This document shows, one piece after another, positions 12,369 to 24,329 of a stretch of DNA of 64,000 bases. The position numbers were made by a program, and so were the translations under genes. The notes under the pieces were generated by a model. The model had not been told where the DNA came from, did no database searches, and saw only the letters and a program-made list of their open reading frames with translations. Each line of letters starts with the position of its first letter. Position 1 is the first letter of the stretch. Origin of the DNA: Agarophyton chilense (taxonomy: Eukaryota > Rhodophyta > Florideophyceae > Gracilariales > Gracilariaceae); assembly GCA_030374765.1 (NCBI GenBank), contig JARGXX010000088.1, positions 186,001 through 250,000 of the forward strand, written 5' to 3'.

Positions 12369-12939
12369 AATGAAGATGCTCCTCACATTGAAGATGTAAT
12401 GAAACAAATAGAACTCACGGCTTGACCTCCAATATGGACCGAAGAACGATCGATTTAATTTGATCTTCCAAGACCTCTTTCAATCTAGGCTTAAGACAGG
12501 GCACCTTTTTCATGATTGTGACAAAAGAACACCAAACAGCAAAGTTCCTCGACGATTCTATACTTATTTCTGTAGAGGGTTTCAATGAGTCGCTCGTGCA
12601 TTTTGCAATAACTTCATCGAGAACTTCGGAGGAAGACAGGAAAAATAAAAATCTAAAATCACGAGGTCTAGAATTGAGCCAGAACATGGAGTGTATGCAC
12701 GAATATTTGCGCTCTTCAGTACATCTGCGAGTCTAAAATACCAGTTGTCTTGGAATGTAAGGGTAAGAGTTTTTCTAAGATAGATCATAGCTGCGATATC
12801 TCAAATTAAAAGCTTCGATTTCTCCAGTTCTTTGAAAGAGGTATCCTCTTGAACCTGAGATGATTCCAAAACAGTCAACAGCAAATTATGATATGTGTAC
12901 ATAAATATACCAAAACTCATAATTTTTTGTTTAATATTT
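12369..12939. other. Intergenic, no recognisable gene
   Basis: AT-rich sequence lies between the solo LTR and the 6PGDH relic copy B. Two overlapping minus-strand frames of 68 and 90 codons have no family resemblance I can support. Confidence 0.4.
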
Positions 12940-13560
12940 TGTTACAGTCGTCTTTGACATAATCAGTCTCTTCCAAAAAGATCTGCAAATTGCAAATGAT
13001 GGAATGAGAGAAATTCTTTTTTCAAACTCTTAAAAAGATGTTATAAAGCTTTGCGGGGCATTGGTAGGGAACCGTGATGAAGAATCTCTTTACAGCGTTA
13101 CTGAAGAAATGTTTTTGCAATCTGACGGCCAATCCAGCAAGACGAATGTCCGAGAGGGCGGTGGAAAGAATTAATATCGAATCGGGGGTAGTGGACCTCA
13201 CGAAGACTGTAAAGCTATGTTGATGGAGGGTATTGCGAGCAGAATAACCGAATCAGCGTGCATCATGATATCAGCTCAGCGGAAGCCACAGCAGCAGCCG
13301 CAGCGTTGTGGTCGAATGGTTGAAGGCCGGTGGTGGTGCGGTTTGCATCGTCATTGGCATGCACACCGGAGTAGTGCGCGTCACGATAATGGCAGCGGTG
13401 GTTACGCACACAACAAAAGCAGCAGGTGTTACGGTTGAAAAGCGCGCCAATTTTTTAACTTGACTATAATGACTGAGGATGGCGATGACTTGGACTGAAA
13501 CCATTGGGCAGAGGTGCAACGATTTTTGAGCCTACTGTTTTCATTGGCCAAAATTCTAAT
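12940..13560 (-). pseudogene. 6-phosphogluconate dehydrogenase pseudogene, copy B (N-terminal piece)
   Basis: The minus strand carries only the start of the gene, homologous base by base to 7110-7725. The readable end is LQIFLEETDYVKDDCNK at about 12945-13005, equivalent to copy A's TVQNLL..SAHIRDDCNK. Both copies have DDCN where working enzymes have DGGN, so the damage predates the duplication or arose in a common ancestor. Homology stops abruptly just after CNK near 12940. It is divergently placed to the TMEM222-type gene at 13761. No intact frame remains. Confidence 0.65.
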
Positions 13561-13680
13561 ATACTGTATAGCGATTGGCAGAGGGAGAATCGGCCTCCTG
13601 GCGCAATGGTAGGGAGGACCGATGTCTGAGCCTAGGCCTCTGGTTGGTCACTTTTGCGACGCCGGCGACGTCGTATCAAT
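12940..13680. repeat. Inverted duplication, arm B
   Basis: This is the partner of arm A at 6975-7690 in the opposite orientation. The arm ends at the TMEM222 side around 13680, shortly before that gene's probable start at 13761. Confidence 0.75.
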
Positions 13681-13760
13681 TGAGCACTAGCCCAAAATAC
13701 GAGACTCCCCAAGCATCCGCATGCATCGATATCCTCGATACCAGACCAGAGACTCCGGAA

Positions 13761-14446
13761 ATGTTAGAACTTAGACCAAACAATGAAGGCGTAGTTCACC
13801 TTGAAGACAGCGGCGAACGACATCCTTTTTCTGTCGTGTGGACTACTTTGCCCCTTATATCCTGGATTGTGCCAATTGTGGGTCATATGGGTATTGCAGA
13901 CTCGCGTGGAGTAGTGTACGACTTTTCTGGCCCGTTTCAGGTAAGAATTAGGATTTTGTCTCGAACTATATATCATATATCGTCCTCTAACCATCCAAAA
14001 ACTGCCTCTCTTGTGCTCGGTCTCTACTGCGGTCTCTGGTTCCACAATGTAAATAGGTTACTGTCGGATCCTTTATGTGTGGACCTGCTAAACGCCAATG
14101 GAGTTTAAATGTTAATGAAATACATGCCAATATTAACTCAACATCCAATTCCGGACATTGTGATGAAGTTCAGAGTTCTGCTAAAGCATATGATGAAGCT
14201 GTTATTGACGCTTCCAAGACATACGGAAAACGAATGCACAACATTTTTTGTGATAATTGCCATAGCCATGTGGCGAAGGTATTGAATCTTCTTCAGTACG
14301 AGGGGAGTTCGAACTGGAATCAAGCTTACGTTTTTTGGAGGATATGGACAAGAGGGAAGTGGACTTCGAAGTGGCAGCCGGCCATTGTCTTTGGACCGTT
14401 GCTAGTCATTGTCGTTGTGGTGGGACTCTTGGCTGGTCTTACCTAG
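13761..14446 (+). CDS. TMEM222 / RTE1-type membrane protein (DUF778)
   Basis: The product is a Golgi/ER membrane protein of the TMEM222 family; the plant member RTE1 regulates the ethylene receptor ETR1. Exons are 13761-13940 and 14057-14446, with a 116-base GTAAGA...TAG intron in phase 0, giving 189 residues (human TMEM222 has 208). Family motifs are HPFSVVWTTLPLISW, PIVGHMGIADSRGVVYDFSGP, then GPAKRQW across the splice, the signature RMHNIFCDNCHSHVA with its cysteines and histidines, and NLLQYEGSSNWN. A C-terminal membrane span runs AIVFGPLLVIVVVVGLLAG. I chose the ATG at 13761 because it is the first in-frame ATG. The frame stays open upstream into the duplicated arm. Start uncertain, identity firm. 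Confidence 0.88.
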
Positions 14447-15704
14447 GCAGTGGAATCCCATGTGGGAAACAAACTGTAGCAGAGTTTTGTTGAGATAGCC
14501 CATACATCTTACAGCTTTTATGGTCGAGCCCTACGTATGTGGTTGACACGATTCATTCGGAATCTGCGAGCATTCTAGTTTGAGGTTTTGAACCCCTATA
14601 TATATATATATATATATATGCCTCTTCAGCACAAGGTCATGAAAGCCATAATCCTGGTATATTACTGAAGCTGATAGATGTCGACAAATCTCGCGATTCG
14701 TGAAAGAGAAGCGAGCATTCACCTGTTGCTGTCACTTTCATGCAAGCAACATACTAAACAACATACAGTGTGACATCCGTCTGGTAATGAGTATCTGTAA
14801 GAGAACCAGCGAGGAAAATGTAGCAAGTCTCATCCATTCACGGCATGTGACTCTTTCGCATTTTTCAACGCTTTTGCATAGTATTGCGTTCACAGCGATG
14901 GGGAGAAATCAAAGTTCAGCTTATTCAAAGAAGTTCGTGAAAATTTCTCAAGAAGAATCCCGATTGATGTTGTCATGTTCAACAAAGATGCGAAAATTGT
15001 TTCGCATTTTGTATGAGTGCAATGCCTCTGCTCCATGCTTTCGTAATTAGAGGGAGGCTTTCCCACCAAAGAAAAAGAGGCGTGCACGCGTTTTCTTGAA
15101 CGAGTTCGTAATACGAAGGTTGGGGTCGACTAGTAAAGGTGTTGTTGATCGATACGGATGCATGTTTGCACATCACGATGGCACAGTATGATGCTTCTCT
15201 GGCATCATGCTGGGATCCCTTTCAAGCATTTTCGAAGGGCTAGCTGGTCAAGCTAGCTAGCTTGTAGGCAATGTGCACGTGTGCAAAAGCAAAAACATGG
15301 CAGATTTGCTTTTTTACAAAATTGATATTATCCGCATCTTCCCTTCGTATGTTGCATAGGCACGAATGGCTTCTCTTCAGTTAATGCGAAACCTATGAAA
15401 TCCTCGCTATTGAGCCCACCAACCTTTCATTTCTCCGCACATCTCCATCACCTCGTCTTCACGAAGGCGCTTTTCTTAACATCGACTCCATTTACATACG
15501 ACCGGAAAGAAGATACAATAATTTGTACTGTCCAGTGGATACCGAAGATACATACAACTGCCAATCGAAATCCCACACGAGCTCTTACAACTTATTATTC
15601 ACATGTTTCCAAGCTTTTACCGCGAGCAAATACCGTGAAAGCGACTCGCTCCGATCAGCTTCAATAGAAATCAAGAACAGTGCTTTCGGGGCTCGATCTT
15701 TGTC
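14447..15704. other. Intergenic between TMEM222-type gene and Mo25
   Basis: No gene is recognised. The segment holds a TA microsatellite (14597-14619) and a short palindrome AAGCTAGCTAGCTT at 15250-15263. Short open frames occur on both strands without family resemblance. The last 300 bases should contain the Mo25 promoter and leader. Confidence 0.5.
14597..14619. repeat. TA dinucleotide microsatellite
   Basis: Twenty-three bases of uninterrupted TA repeat. Confidence 0.95.
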
Positions 15705-16748
15705 ATGTGGGCTAAAATTTTTCCTTCGAAGCCAAAATCGGCGGAGGATGTGGTACGCGCCCTTCGTGATAGTCTCGAAGAAGGGCGTGGTCAAGCAGAT
15801 GAAAAAGCAGTGAAAAAAATGTATGAAGAGGTTTCGAAGGCTATTGGTTCGCTAAAGATCATGCTGTTTGGGGATGCTAGCAACGACATTGAGGTGAAAG
15901 AACAGGACGTAAACGATCTGGTACGCCTTGCTTGCGAGGGGGAACTTTTAATCTTAATTGCTAAGAATCTTTCGCAAATGGAGTTTGAAACTCGAAAGGA
16001 AGCGGTGCAAATTTTCAACAACTTGCTGCGTCGTGAACCGGATGTGAATCTTAGCAACACTGCGGTGGCAAAGATTAGTGAGAAGGATGGAACGGTGATG
16101 AAAACGCTCGTAGACGGCTATGAAAACGGCGACATTGCTTTGAATTGTGGTGCAATTCTACGGGAGTGCATACGACATGAGGAACTAGCAAGGTTATTGT
16201 TGGATGGGGGCCTGTTTTGGCGGTTCTTCGCACTTGTTGAGGTGAGTGACTTCGATGTGGCAAGTGATGCATTTTCGACTTTCAAAGAATGTTTGACGCG
16301 TCACGTGGCGGTGAGCGCGGGGTTCATAGAGGCTAATATGGATCGCTTTGTACGAAACTACAACGCGTTGCTTCGAAGCACAAACTACGTAACAAGACGG
16401 CAGAGTCTAAAACTGCTGGGTGAGATGCTTTTGGAACGGGCTAATTATCGCATTATGCGGCACTACATAGCATCACCGGCAAACTTGCGCGTGGTGATGA
16501 ACCTGCTGTTAGATAATCGACGTAATATTCAGTTTGAGGCATTTCATGTCTTCAAGATATTCGTGGCGAACCCGCACAAGCCGGCTGAAGTAGAGCATAT
16601 TCTCAGGAGAAATAAGGTCAGGATGTTGTCGTATTTGACGGACTTCCTAAGCGATCGGGAAGACGAGCAGTTCCAGGAAGACCGGGAACTTGTCTTGAAA
16701 GACATTCGCTCACTGCAAGACCTTGATGAAAGCTCAGGGCCGTCATGA
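15705..16748 (+). CDS. Mo25 / CAB39 scaffold protein
   Basis: Mo25 is a helical-repeat scaffold that binds and activates STRAD-LKB1 and GCK-type kinases; in algae and fungi it belongs to the conserved Mo25-kinase polarity module. The single exon encodes 347 residues (human MO25 has 341), full length from ATG 15705. Visible features are the FPSKPKSAEDVVRALRD start (family: F..K.P.E.V...), MKTLVDGYENGDIALNCGAI, LRECIRHEELA, FDVASDAFSTFKE, RSTNYVTRRQSLKLLGE, NIQFEAFHVFKIFVANPHKP, and the C-terminal FQEDRELVLKDI. There is no intron and no sign of damage. The tail after residue 335 is a little acidic and variable, as usual. Confidence 0.95.
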   Translation: MWAKIFPSKPKSAEDVVRALRDSLEEGRGQADEKAVKKMYEEVSKAIGSLKIMLFGDASNDIEVKEQDVNDLVRLACEGELLILIAKNLSQMEFETRKEAVQIFNNLLRREPDVNLSNTAVAKISEKDGTVMKTLVDGYENGDIALNCGAILRECIRHEELARLLLDGGLFWRFFALVEVSDFDVASDAFSTFKECLTRHVAVSAGFIEANMDRFVRNYNALLRSTNYVTRRQSLKLLGEMLLERANYRIMRHYIASPANLRVVMNLLLDNRRNIQFEAFHVFKIFVANPHKPAEVEHILRRNKVRMLSYLTDFLSDREDEQFQEDRELVLKDIRSLQDLDESSGPS

Positions 16749-17565
16749 ACCAAAGGTATCTAAGAGTTAGAAGATTTAGCGATGTGAACGTAAAGCTTGT
16801 TGCAAATGCGCAGAAGGCGAACATTCAGATGGCGTGGGTGTTACGATGGTAGCTCGACTTCGTCCCACGAGGCCCCGGGCAAACGACGTCTACTGGCGAA
16901 CGCGAACTCTGACTTAACGCGAAAGGGCAGCGAAATGAAAAGAGAGTGACCACACTGTCACTTGCCCGTGGATACGAAGGTAGTACGAATGTATCAACCG
17001 TCCAACGTCGTTACGACACGTTAACATGGAAATTGTAAGATGAAAGGTCACTACAATACAGCAACCACACGTTTATTGAGTAACGACACGATGACAGGGT
17101 GACGATAAGATGGCGTCTACATTGGCATTTTGCCGAGCAGCTGGAGGACAGTTTCGAGTGCGGCCCCGAAAAATCCGAGCATCAAGATATGTGCGAGGCA
17201 CAAATCAGCCGTGTGACTTGTCCGAGTGTCGAGTCATGTCGTGGGCCGTCATTTCCGCCATACACACAATTCGCTCCCCTCAGCTCCGGCCGCAGACGAC
17301 TTCATTGCGATGCACGCCTCACGAGTGCTGTGAGACTGTTCTGTATCAGCAGACGTCGACTACTCTTCGCTTGGCGATGCGTGAATGACCTTGTTACGTT
17401 TGTTTTCACAAAATTCGCATCGCGTACTACCTCTGTATTCCAGGTTCTGAACGTGCGCGTTGGTCGGCTTGTTGTTGGTGGCTCCGACTTCGCTTTTTTT
17501 TTCTTTCCCCATTTTTTTCTTTCCGTGCCGCCACCCCAACAGCCTCTCTTGCACTCTCTATCGCA
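16749..17565. other. Intergenic upstream of Rab7, with pyrimidine tract
   Basis: No gene is recognised. From about 17490 to 17530 there is a T- and C-rich tract followed by CCGCCACCCC close to the Rab7 ATG, likely leader or core-promoter sequence. Open frames on both strands across 17099-17570 are probably chance frames. Confidence 0.45.
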
Positions 17566-18606
17566 ATGAGGAACTCTAGACCTAGAATGCTCAAGATTGT
17601 GATTCTCGGTGAAAGTGGGTAAGTTAAACGACACTTCCCCATCTATGTCAGTTCGGCATCTTTGAGTGGCGTAGCATTGCGTAATTATGCTGTGTTCATT
17701 TATCCAAACTAGCTGTGAGGCAGATATTGCCAAGGGCAAGTTATTCTTCAAAGCGCTATACACGTGAAACCAATGTTGAACAATGCGACTGACATACTTG
17801 CACGGCACGTCAATTGAAAACATAAGCGTCGGAAAGACGTCATTAATGGAGCGCTACGTGGAACATCGATTTAGTCAACAATACAAAGCTACAATCGGTG
17901 CTGACTTCTTCCCAAAGGATGTAATCATAGATGACAAACCCGTGAATCTCCAGATCTGGGACACAGCCGGGCAAGAGCGATATCAGAGTTTAGGCTCTGC
18001 GTTTTACCGTGGAGCAGATGCATGTGTTTTAGTGTATGATATGACTGATGCACGTTCTTTTGAAGCTTTAGATTCGTGGAAAGATGAATTTCTGGTTTCG
18101 GCTGCACCCAGAGATCCAGATTCATTTCCGTTTGTGGTGATGGGTAATAAGGTAGACGTTGTAGACCGTGCTCGAGCGGTGCGTTTGGTGTGCAATCTTC
18201 AGTTTTCGCGCTGTAGAACCAGTGCGAGACGCCTAACTTTGATTTTCATCTGCGGATGCGGTGTGTACTGCGGGAAATTCCCTAACGTCGTAGGTTGCGA
18301 CGAAGAAGGCTCAGGAATGGTGCGCGGCAAATAGGGTGAACCCGTTGCCGTTGTTCGAGACAAGTGCTATGGATGACATTCACGTGGAGGCTGCGTTTGA
18401 GGCCGTTGCTCGGGCTGCTTTGAGGAGGGGGGAACAAGATGACGATTTGTAAGTTGTTAACCTTCGCCTTTACTGGGTCGCGACTGCATTTTCTTTCTTT
18501 GCTCAACCTGTGTTCTGTTCTAACAATGGTTTGTATGCGCTGCAGTATGCCGGACAACACAGTAGATATCAATCGCAAGGGTACGGAAGACAACTGTGCG
18601 TGTTAG
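17566..18606 (+). CDS. Rab7-type small GTPase, four exons
   Basis: Rab7 directs late-endosome and vacuole traffic. Exons 17566-17618, 17827-18178, 18294-18448 and 18546-18606 join to 621 bases, giving 206 residues (typical Rab7: 205-208). The three introns are 208, 115 and 97 bases and all are GT-AG. Motifs are the P-loop GESGVGKTS split by intron 1, the switch I/effector run [11 protein letters not shown]3 [22 protein letters not shown]4 NKVD, G5 ETSA, the Rab7 signature [10 protein letters not shown], and a C-terminal Cys-Ala-Cys for double geranylgeranylation. The short last exon supplies the NTVDINRK stretch and the CAC tail. All junctions keep the frame, so the gene looks functional. Confidence 0.95.
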
Positions 18607-20472
18607 AAAACAAAATTTTAAATAAGCAAGCAAATCCGAGCCTTTGGGTGCACCAAGGTGGACGTGAAATAGCAACTGTTCCAAAAAAGAGCAGATGCTT
18701 TTTAAAGAACGAGACGAGCGTATTAGTCGGGTCGAGCGGTTTAATTCTGAAAACATGGAAGTTACTGACAAACATGGTTTGCCTTGTCTGTTAAGCATGG
18801 GAAGCTGCAATTTGTGGCTTCTGGTGTCTATACGACCTGGGCAACTGTTCGAAAGTTTTGGTTTTTGAAGTAGTTCTGCTTCATGCACAGCTCCAGAACG
18901 ATTTTTCAGAGTGAAACACCACTGTTTTTAAACAAAAAAAGCCTGTCTTATATGCTAATATGGTAATTTGCCAAGTAACAAGCAGTTGCGGCACGGTTCC
19001 GCTCTGTTAACCGACCTCGGTTCTGGTGGATATGAGAGCCCTGTGGGTGGCTGCGGCGTCGACGCTTAGTCTCTTGGAGATGAAGCAGTCTTACCCTTGC
19101 TACATCGGAATGGGGTTGTTCAAAAGATCTTATTAGCTGTAGAGGAAAAAAAGGGATGAAAGGGTTTGCATTGTGCTGAACAACGAATTCTATTGCATGC
19201 TTGTTTTCAAAATTGGCACCAACGTCGGATTTATCCGCGTCAGTAAGAACGAAGAGAAATTCAACAAAAATAAGTTGGCCGACATCAACCGTTCTTAATT
19301 TGTTCCGGTTTTTCTTAATTGGTCCTTCTGCTCAGATGGAAATCTCGGAGTTTTATACATAATTTTCAAACTTTTGGAGAACAATTTTAAGATGATTAAG
19401 AGAATTGGGAACGTCATATCCGTTCAAAGTAATTGGGGGACACAACACGGATGGTTACAACCCAAAGGGACACAAGTAGTAGATATGCTCTCGAGAGTAA
19501 CAGCCCAGAATAAAACAAAGAAAACAAGAAAAAAAAGACGACTGAAAAAACGAGTATAATGCGTGAAGAGTGCGAATTATACATTGATCAATACTTATGT
19601 GGCAGGCAGAGACAACGGTATAAATATGTGGTGTAATAAATGAAATGTGTAAAGGCCTATATCACGTTGTGAAGACTGTATGAAATTATCGCAAATGCTC
19701 TACAAAATAGCATTATTTTTCTTTTTGATGTCGGCACGATGACCAAATCTTTAATAATCAACTCGTAAATCGTGGTCTTTCAGTAATTTGATATGAAATA
19801 CACAGCAAAAAAACGTGTTTTTGTAATTAGCGCATCGCAGTGTTTTTTTTTGTTTTGATCGCCTTTTTTTATCTTTAATTAACGCTGGCTCTACACTTTG
19901 ATGATTGAAACTGCACAGCGTTTCAGAAAAAGTTTAAAAGATGGAAGACAGTGGCGGCGCTTTTCGTGTTGAGAAACGACCCGAAAATTGTGGCAGTCGC
20001 GCAGATTGACAAAAGTTTCGTTGGAGGAGGATAAGACGGTGAAGAATGTGGCTTTCTTGGTGACGCTGAAAGATTTTACTTCTTGATCGGAACCTTTGCA
20101 CAGTTGAATATTTGCTCGAAGAAATCGCAGACTTTGGCATTTTATGGAAGACAGACAATAGTTAGTACTTAAAAAAATACCAAAAGAGCAGTAAAAGTCA
20201 CTTACTAATAAACCAATGCAATATGGTTGTAGCAAGTGAGCCCAAAACCACATCAAAAGGTTTTGATAACAATTAAAGTTGCTTAACAGTCCCACGTGAG
20301 TGTAGAGTTCGCAGAAAAGACCAGTGCGGTCGCGGATAAGAGCGGGCTCAACCCCCAAGTAAAAAAAAGAAGACAGAAAGTGGATGGGAAGAGCGGTAGA
20401 GACTGTGGTAAGAGATAGTTCTGGTGCCAAACGGGGAGGATTTAGCCGCTTTGGTTGAGCTGACTTGACCAA
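18607..20472. other. Long AT-rich intergenic stretch
   Basis: Nothing is recognised in about 1.9 kb. A minus-strand frame at 19891-20472 (193 codons, no ATG at its beginning) and small plus-strand frames show no domain. Poly-A and poly-T runs are frequent around 19500-19880. Confidence 0.4.
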
Positions 20473-21581
20473 TGTTGGTCGGAGCCGACCAAGGTCGGCC
20501 TGATGTCAACCGTTTGGACGAAAGCCGATGCAAGAATTCGTGCGGCTGTTGGTATGGTACCTGTAGAGCAACGCCCAGTCAGGGGATACTTGAAGATGCA
20601 ACTCATAGAATGAGGATTGAACCCTCCGAGGGTTATGATTATGATCCCCTCTAAGGTGTGCTGAGGTGGCACTGTTTTCCGGTTATATTTCGCCTATAAG
20701 GGAAAATTCGGATGGCCCATGGTTGGATTGGCCCCGTGGTACACGTGGCATAATTTTTGGCACCGATGTTCGGATATTTGTAGAACGTTGGACTTTTGGG
20801 CCCTGGCAGTGGGATCTCCACGTGTATGGCCCTGAGCAGGTGTGCACTACTGTAGAGTTTAGTTAGTGGGCCCTACTTAGAGAGGCGAGATCTGACAGTC
20901 CGAGCTCAGAGTAAATGACAACCAAGGTTGGTCTTCGATACCTTTAGAGGTTCTCCGTCGCCATCGTTTCGGCCTTACAACCCGGAACGGGCTCTGGTTA
21001 GCAACGCCTGCGTAGGGACACGACTCCACTTGGAGAGTGCCCACGTTTGGGTTCCGTGCAACCACCCCCTTGGGACCGCTCAGACGACCTGCGTGCACGA
21101 TACCCCGTGGGGGTTCTGCTTACTTGTTGCGTGCTTTTTGTGTTTCCTTTCGAGGACAGGTTTTCGCCCCTGTATTGGGTTTCTTTTGTTGTTTCGCCCC
21201 TTTTCTGGTTCTCGGGTCCGGTGCCTGTTAGTGCCCGACCCTCGCCCCGTTTTTCCTCTTCGCCGGATTTCCCCCCATTCTTTGGGATACCCATACCCAT
21301 TCCCGATCCATCGGTTTCTACCCCTCACCTCCGTCGGTACTGCCGGAATCCCCCGTGGGAGTTACACCCCACACTACGGGTGGAACGGAGGGCTCTGTCT
21401 CTGAGTCTGCCTCCCCCAGGGAGCAAGGCTTCGAACACCTTGAGAGCACTTCCCGTCGCCGGGTTTTGCTCCACAGTACCAGGCATCCTGTCCTAAATTT
21501 GCGCTTTAGTCAACGCAGAACGTATTTGCGTTATGTATTGAACTTGTAGCTCTAAATAAATCTTCTTCCTACAGCGTTACA
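20473..21581 (+). mobile_element. Candidate solo LTR, second family
   Basis: This 1.1-kb GC-rich block contrasts with its AT-rich surroundings. It starts TGTTGGTCGG, ends GCGTTACA, carries CACGTGG boxes and an AATAAA near the right end, and is flanked by ACCAA on the left and TCCAA on the right (four of five bases match). Its composition and motif order resemble the LTR at 31309 but no extended identity was seen. It has no coding capacity. The ends are proposed from TG...CA and the imperfect flank repeat. Confidence 0.45.
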
Positions 21582-21763
21582 TCCAAATAATAGCTAAATT
21601 ACTATATTAGTTGAGTGAAACTGTAGGACCTATGTGGGTTGCGTGAATTCATATACACTAAGCGGCAAGCGTTTTGCTCGTGCGGCTTACACGCTTCATA
21701 AGTACCTTACATGCTTGTCCGAATTGCAAAAAAAACCTTCATTGAAAATATCTTTGTAATGTA

Positions 21764-22388
21764 GAGTATGTTTCAAAATCCTGTCCCTTGCCAAAAATTC
21801 CCGGAAGTCGAAATTTTGGCTACAATAAAACTAAAAAAACCAGTGTTGAAAAAAATTTTGAAGAAAAAATACTGTCTCAAAAGAATAACCATTATTGCAT
21901 ATTTTTTACTCTAACGCGAGTGCAGTAGTTTTCTTTAGCTCTTTTTTCTTTATAACGCTTAGAAAACGCTTCGGCATTGTTTCAACAAAATGATTGATAA
22001 AATAACAGTCAATCTTTTCCCAGCAATTTTTGATACAATTTTTCAAATAAAAAACTGTATCAAATTCTCTTCCTTGTCCGTGAACCGTTCGGGCAAACAT
22101 TCCCAAAATTTGTTCGATAGGGTTTAGGTTAAAAGAGCGCGCAAGCCATTCCATAACCAACATATTCAGACTATAAAACCACTGTTTCATAGAAATAGAC
22201 ATATGTGCCGGTGCAATATCTTGCTTAAACATGAATTGTTCTAAGTGCCTACAGTATGCAAAAGGTAGCAGATAGTTTTCTAGAACCTCATCATACTTTT
22301 CAGAGTCTATATTAATATCAAGAAACCCTATTTTAGTTGCTTCTTTTCTAACCAAGTGAGCATTATCAATGGGCATAATATATCTCAT
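21764..22388 (-). mobile_element. Tc1/mariner transposase C-terminal remnant with one terminal repeat
   Basis: The minus strand encodes the end of a DDE transposase: MFKQDIAPAHMS (family: FQQDNAPxHxS), WLARSFNLNPIEQ (family: WPARSPDLNPIE), ARTVHGQGREF and ETMPKRFLSVI. At 21764 the sequence AGTATGTTTCAAAA next to a TA dinucleotide matches the terminal repeat of the fragment at 31106. The second catalytic aspartate, normally QDNAP, survives as QDIAP, and P and D of SPDLN are changed to F and N. The 5' half is missing, so this copy is dead. Confidence 0.85.
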
Positions 22389-24329
22389 AAAAGGATTAAA
22401 TTAGGGCCAAAATTAAAGGAGCATATTTGGATCAACGATGTACAAAATTCAGTCGCCAAAAGATGGGCCGAAACAGGGCCTTTAAACGTGGCTCAAATGT
22501 GGCCCTCTTATAGTGGTCGAAATATAGACCCATTCATCTCCAAAGCTGTTCCATTTCTGGTACACACGTGTTGGTAATGTATCTATATTTCATTCCAAAA
22601 TTGATCTAAAGAAGTACATAATGAAATCCTGAAATGCACCAAAGTTGTGGAGGAAATACACCCAACTTTGTGGATATAAGGCCAATGGTGTACACAATAT
22701 GGTTCTGAGATGGACGACGTATTTTCTGAATATGGCTTATATGAGGCCATATCGGGGGCAGAACTTAATCTAAGCACACGATACTGGAATGGTTCAGTGC
22801 TCAATAGGTGGACCAAGAATACTCATATGCTTCACGAATAGAGTACAATTATACTGTGGGTCTTGTACGATATATGATCCTTATCTACACCAGAAGGGCA
22901 CAAACCTCAATTCCTTAAAGTTTCAACCACACGGAATAAAGACAATAACAGCAAAAAGGTAGATCCAAAACGGATCACAATGGGACTTAAAGTCTATTCC
23001 TAGAAGTACCTTATAACGTCGAAACATGGTCGATTGCCGACCCAAATATGGTTCCGTTTGATAACCCAACGGTCCATAAGTGAGACATGATTCTTACCAA
23101 ACAGGACAAAGAATGGTCGGAAAACTGTCAGGAAAAGAGCTACTTCAGGTTAGAACAGGCTCGAAATGAATATGAGGAAAGCTCCACAGCAGAACTAAGA
23201 TCTATCTGCAGAAGTATGTTTATACGTCAAGACCTCCCCTAAATCTGGGCGGAATTTTTTGCTCATACTTACTACAAGTACTCCAAATATTGCCACTACA
23301 GGACCCGAAGTCCCCCAAATACTTGCCATACCGCACCCTAATCATGTTAAGAAGAACCCAAGACGAACCTAAAGAAACTCTGTGCCAGGAGAAATGCGAG
23401 AAGTTAGATATGGAGTTGTTGAGGAGTAAGAAAATGAAACACGAATACACAAGATACAAACCGTTTTGGTGGCGACTGGTATTATGGATAATACGCCGTC
23501 CATCATGCAAACGGTTCATCGAGCCCAACCTAAAAGCACCATTCTTTGAAACATGTCTCTCACTTCTTCGAAGGGGGAAGAAGACATCTAGTGCTAAACG
23601 AGCGAGAGGTAGCTCCAGTAGTGCTTGATGCGTGGTGACCACGTTCGTGTGTGCGAGGGACCTTCACCTTTTCAACTCGTTTGCGTGGACTGGTAACTAA
23701 AACTTCATATTCTACACATATTTCATCACTGCTTCGACGCTGTACACGAGAGTTGGAGTTAGTGTTGCCAAGAATTCGGTTCAAAGAACTATGATTTACT
23801 TCATTTCTACCAGTTCCAGAGTGGGAGAGACTCACCCCAAAACCAGGCTTTTCTTTGTTTTGGACACTTCCAACTGGCTTGATAATTCTTGGGGAGATCG
23901 GATTACCGTTATTCGTGCCACCTCCACCCCGCTCGATGTCCCTTGCCTCACAATATGATCTAATGTCATCGGGAAATAGTTGAGCGTAGTTTTCATTATC
24001 CTATGCGCCCTATGAACCTTGTATGTGATCAGGGTCGGTACAGTAATGTACTGTAGAGTAGCCCAATATGCACTGAAAGGTCCGAAGGGTGTCCGGCACT
24101 TGTCCATTCGACCAAGGCCAATCTTTTGAAATCTGATTTATGTGCCTGCTAGTGTCCTATAGGTGGACGCAACATTACACGCATTCCAAATACGGCCGAA
24201 CCCAGTTCAACATGGGGCAATGTGAACTGGAACACTCGGTGTACAAAATTGCACGTCGATCATCGCACTTGTGGGCAATGTTCTGACCAAGGGAGGGTCT
24301 GTGTGCTCGCGCACACGCTTGAAAGCTCT
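22389..24329. other. Unassigned region
   Basis: Several open frames of 70-140 codons lie here on both strands (for example 23290-23628 plus, 23560-24107 minus in two frames). None carries a motif I can name. The basic, serine-rich minus-strand frames could be a decayed element. Confidence 0.3.

Noticed and set aside
12415-12788. Two minus-strand frames, one with AYTPCSG recalling cytidine deaminase
   Set aside because: None of the zinc-binding HAE or PCxxC motifs follows in any frame; the match is too short.
13575-13760. N-terminal extension of the TMEM222-type protein to 13575
   Set aside because: No ATG starts it (TTG only), and it lies partly in the duplicated arm; the first in-frame ATG is at 13761.
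17099-17569. 156-codon frame directly before Rab7
   Set aside because: It overlaps the pyrimidine-rich leader, ends inside the Rab7 start region and resembles nothing known.
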